This document shows, piece after piece, positions 39,754 through 42,208 of a DNA stretch of 42,208 nt (the stretch's first letter is position 1; the number at the start of each line of letters is the position of its first letter). Source of the DNA: a virus; the IMG/VR virus record IMGVR_UViG_3300045284_000133, positions 1 through 42,208 of that record. One strand, 5' to 3'. The translations under genes were made by a program, and so were the position numbers. The notes under the pieces are model-generated. The model did no database searches. It worked only from the letters and a program-made list of their open reading frames with translations, and had not been told where the DNA came from.

Positions 39754-40213
39754 GGCTCGGTTGCCAGTTGCGGGCCATTTGCTGGCATTGTTCGTACACC
39801 GTTTGCATTTGGTAGTTTTGGCCCGCACTGCTGGCCGCCACCAGTGCTGCAGCCTTGGCAGCCTTCAGCCGCCAGGCCTCAAAAATGGCGCGCCCGTGGT
39901 CGTAATAGCCTTCAAACAGTCCACCCTGCACCCACGTGCAGGTGCCGTCCACAATTGTGCCCGTGCCGCTAAACTGGGGCTGCGTGGCACCACTCAGGCC
40001 CGTGGCCAGGCACAGGTAAAAGTAGCCGTTGGGCGGCCCTGGTGTAATGCGCTGGTTAACAAGGTAGACGCTATTGGCAACCCAGGGTAAGGCCGCCTGG
40101 GTTGCCAATACGCACGCTTCTAACTCGCCCGTGTCCAGCGTCGGCGGGTCACAGGCGCGGGCAAACACTGCCACCGCCTGTATGGCTATTTGCAGGGCCT
40201 TTTCTTGCTCCAT
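39743..40213 (-). CDS. Head-tail connector protein (156 aa)
   Basis: A 156-residue protein immediately after the major capsid gene. The helical N-terminus (ALQIAIQAVAVFARACD), a central beta part and a long C-terminal helix match the adaptor slot (HK97 gp6 type). A Cys/Trp-containing loop (CTWVQGGLFEGYYDHG) is unusual. Position is the main evidence. Confidence 0.6.
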   Translation of the reverse strand: MEQEKALQIAIQAVAVFARACDPPTLDTGELEACVLATQAALPWVANSVYLVNQRITPGPPNGYFYLCLATGLSGATQPQFSGTGTIVDGTCTWVQGGLFEGYYDHGRAIFEAWRLKAAKAAALVAASSAGQNYQMQTVYEQCQQMARNWQPSHAA

Positions 40214-40217
40214 CGGT

Positions 40218-41414
40218 TTAGATCAGGGCCGTAAGGTCGGCCTTGGCAAAAAACGCAGGCCTAAACACCACAAAGCCCACCCTGGCCTCGCAAACAATGG
40301 TCAGGATGTTCTTGATGAGGTCGTCATTCTTCAGGCCCGTAAACACGTTAATGTCCTCGCGCACCAGCAGCCTGGATTCGTTCCAGTCCGCCACATAGGC
40401 CCAGCCTGCAGGCAGGCCTGGCACGGTCACGACAGGCAGGCCCCACATTGACATAACGCCCTTGTCAGTCGGTGCGCCCCACAGGTAGGCGTAAGGCGTG
40501 CCGCCGACGGTCAAGCGCACGGTGGCCCAGTCTGCTGCTGACATTGCAATGGCCGTAGGCGTGCCGCCCACTGCCTCAATCTGCATAATGGCGTGCATTA
40601 TGGTGGTGGGTATGTCGGTGGCAAACGCCACAGGCTGCACGCCGCTAATGTTGTCCAGCCCCCGTAGCTCGGGTAGCGTGCCCGTGCCCGCCAGTACCTG
40701 CTGCTGTATCTTCTGGCGCACGCCGTAGCGCAGGTTGCTGTCAATGACCGACCTAATAAACGGGGCGTCGGCCAAACACTCAGTGGTGACAGGAATCCAA
40801 TGCGCCACCTTGCTAATGGGCACGACGACAGGCGCAAACGTTTTGGCACTTTCCGGCTTCGCGCCGCCTTCCAGCACCATGCCCGCCGCGTTTGTAAACA
40901 CCGTCTCCTGGTAGTACGTAATAGACCCCACGGTAACCGACACGTTGGGTATCAGGTCCAACAGGCTCAGGGGCAACTGGGGCAGCATCTGAAAGAGGTC
41001 GGCGCGGTACGTCGACCCTATGACCTGACCACTTGTAATTAGCGTTTTGTAAACCAGTTCGGTGCTAACTGGGTCCTGGTCGCTAAACCTGCCGTTGCGC
41101 CCTTTGTATTCTTTGGACTCTACAAACAGGTCGCCCAGGGTCTTCAGCATGTCGCCCTGGCCCTGGCCTTGGTGCTGCCCGAACCCTGGGGGCCGCACCA
41201 CCAACGCCTTTTCTTCCTTTGCCTTGTTTGCCCGTGCTGCTGACTCGGCCTGCAGCGTTTCCGCCGTGGTAATTTTGGTTTCCAACGCCTTTAGCTCGTC
41301 ACTTAGGCCCGTGGCTTTGGTCAGGTCGTCGGCGGTGGGTTCCTCGACGGCCATAATCTTTTCCAGGTCCGCCTGCAAACTTTTGGCCTTGTCCACCCAT
41401 TGCTGCGTCTGCAT
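40218..41414 (-). CDS. Major capsid protein, HK97 fold (398 aa)
   Basis: Residues 1-95 form a charged coiled coil typical of the delta scaffold domain, followed by a Gly/Gln linker. The rest is an HK97-type capsid: VSVTVGSITYYQE near 165, a P-domain helix (FIRSVIDSNLRYGVRQKIQQQVLAGTG) and terminal beta strands (CEARVGFVVFRPAFFAKADLTAL). The adjacent protease should cut off the delta domain. AAAAGGAG precedes the ATG. Residues for HK97-type lysine-asparagine crosslinks were not assessed. Confidence 0.9.
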   Translation of the reverse strand: MQTQQWVDKAKSLQADLEKIMAVEEPTADDLTKATGLSDELKALETKITTAETLQAESAARANKAKEEKALVVRPPGFGQHQGQGQGDMLKTLGDLFVESKEYKGRNGRFSDQDPVSTELVYKTLITSGQVIGSTYRADLFQMLPQLPLSLLDLIPNVSVTVGSITYYQETVFTNAAGMVLEGGAKPESAKTFAPVVVPISKVAHWIPVTTECLADAPFIRSVIDSNLRYGVRQKIQQQVLAGTGTLPELRGLDNISGVQPVAFATDIPTTIMHAIMQIEAVGGTPTAIAMSAADWATVRLTVGGTPYAYLWGAPTDKGVMSMWGLPVVTVPGLPAGWAYVADWNESRLLVREDINVFTGLKNDDLIKNILTIVCEARVGFVVFRPAFFAKADLTALI

Positions 41415-41426
41415 AGTTGACTCCTT

Positions 41427-42086
41427 TTAGGCCCGCACTAAACGGGCTATGGCTATGCGGCGCAGTGCTGCCCGCCGCTGTTCCAGTTCGGCGTCCAGGT
41501 CACGGTGGACGGCCTTCACTGCTGTTACACGGGTGGCAGGGTTAGCAGCCACCGACACTATAGACACTTCGTAAAGCTCAATTTCGGTTATGCGGCGGTG
41601 CCCCTTTGCCGCCTCCGACTTCAGCACCCTAAACCCGATGGACATTTGCTGGGCGCGCCCCCGCTTCAACTTCTCCACCAGTTTGGCCCTGGCGTTTTGG
41701 GCGTCGGGCGTCGGGTAAAACTCAGACTGCACCCACAGGCCGTGGTCGTCCTCTTTGGCCTCCAATATGGTGCCCAACTCGCTGCGCCAGTCGTGGGCGT
41801 CGCAAAGGAAGCCGCAGGCCTTGAAGTCGTCCAGGCCAGCAGTAAATGCGCCAGGCACTATAATGTCGTCGTCACGGTCAGGGTTGCCAAACACCGCCGC
41901 ATAGCCCTCCAACACGCCTGGGCTTTGGTCGGCGTCGACCATCTTAAACTCGTCTGGTGCGGCCTTTGTTTCCAGGCCGTCGGGTGCGGGCAGGTACTTA
42001 ATCATTTTGGTAGGCCCCGTAAACGACAACACCGCCAAACGTGCCCCCTTGCCGAAGGCCAGTTTGACGGTGCTAATCTCCGCCAT
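41427..42086 (-). CDS. Prohead protease, HK97 family (219 aa)
   Basis: A serine protease of family U35/S78. GYAAVFGNPDRDDDIIVPGAF lies near residue 55, the catalytic His in LCDAHDW follows near 85, and QMSIGF near 140 carries the catalytic Ser, with ELYEVSIVSVAANP downstream. It removes the capsid delta domain during maturation. The start at 42086 (equivalent to base 5 of the left end) has no close Shine-Dalgarno; a later ATG at 42005 is an alternative. The gene spans the circle junction. Confidence 0.9.
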   Translation of the reverse strand: MAEISTVKLAFGKGARLAVLSFTGPTKMIKYLPAPDGLETKAAPDEFKMVDADQSPGVLEGYAAVFGNPDRDDDIIVPGAFTAGLDDFKACGFLCDAHDWRSELGTILEAKEDDHGLWVQSEFYPTPDAQNARAKLVEKLKRGRAQQMSIGFRVLKSEAAKGHRRITEIELYEVSIVSVAANPATRVTAVKAVHRDLDAELEQRRAALRRIAIARLVRA

Positions 42087-42208
42087 GTCAGGCGCAATTG
42101 CGCAGCCTTTTATGTGCGTCGGAGCGGTAATATCACAGGCCGTTGCCTGCTGTCCAGCCGTTTGTCGTAGTACCGCGTGGTGCGCTGGCACTGTGGACAC
42201 CGCGCCGT
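42082..42208. repeat. Terminal direct repeat, right copy
   Basis: Exact second copy of bases 1-127. Joining the two removes the window ends and places the prohead protease directly downstream of the Com-like gene, restoring a continuous late operon. Everything encoded here is annotated at its left-end coordinates except the protease start. Confidence 0.9.

Noticed and set aside
1-42208. 127-bp terminal repeats as packaged direct terminal repeats
   Set aside because: Length equals a usual assembler k-mer and genes run straight through the junction; circular closure is the simpler reading.

Overview
This window looks like the complete genome of a tailed double-stranded DNA phage (Caudoviricetes, siphovirus-type), closed into a circle. 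The first 127 bases are repeated exactly as the last 127 (1-127 = 42082-42208). That is what an assembler leaves when it closes a circle, so the unique length would be 42,081 bp. The genome is moderately GC-rich, tightly packed, and full of start/stop overlaps. The host cannot be named from the sequence. Good Shine-Dalgarno sites and TTGNNN-17-TANNNT promoters indicate a bacterium read by a sigma70-type polymerase.

Late block (minus strand, read right to left from 11520 down to 1, continuing through the junction from 42208 down to 22708): tail fibre, two small proteins, a cluster of tiny membrane/coiled-coil proteins, a ParB-methyltransferase fusion, small and large terminase, portal, HNH nuclease, a second methyltransferase, a MuF-like head morphogenesis protein, a Com-like zinc finger, prohead protease, major capsid protein, four connector/neck proteins, tail tube, tape measure, a frameshifted tail-chaperone pair, two tail-tip proteins that share a carbohydrate-binding-like module, and a 2249-residue tail spike. 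It ends with a tRNA-like element, a small protein and a tiny two-helix membrane protein.

Early leftward block (minus, 16995 to 11727): a HTH repressor with a leaderless-type promoter, a SWIM zinc-finger protein, a probable ssDNA-annealing recombinase, a lambda O-like replication initiator with an iteron array inside its gene, a possible helicase-loader-like protein, and many small overlapping genes. It ends at two back-to-back intrinsic terminators.

Early rightward block (plus, 17188 to 22718): ten small genes, including a DUF932 protein and several zinc-ribbon-like proteins. Six of the seven promoters found are here. Each has an inverted repeat GTAAC-N7-GTTAC placed identically between -35 and -10. 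The seventh drives the repressor itself. This looks like one regulon under a single dispersed operator, probably bound by the repressor, and is the most interesting system in the window.

No integrase, DNA polymerase, endolysin or CRISPR array was recognised. With a repressor and operators but no integrase, lifestyle is open. Base counts and depletion estimates were made by eye and are approximate.
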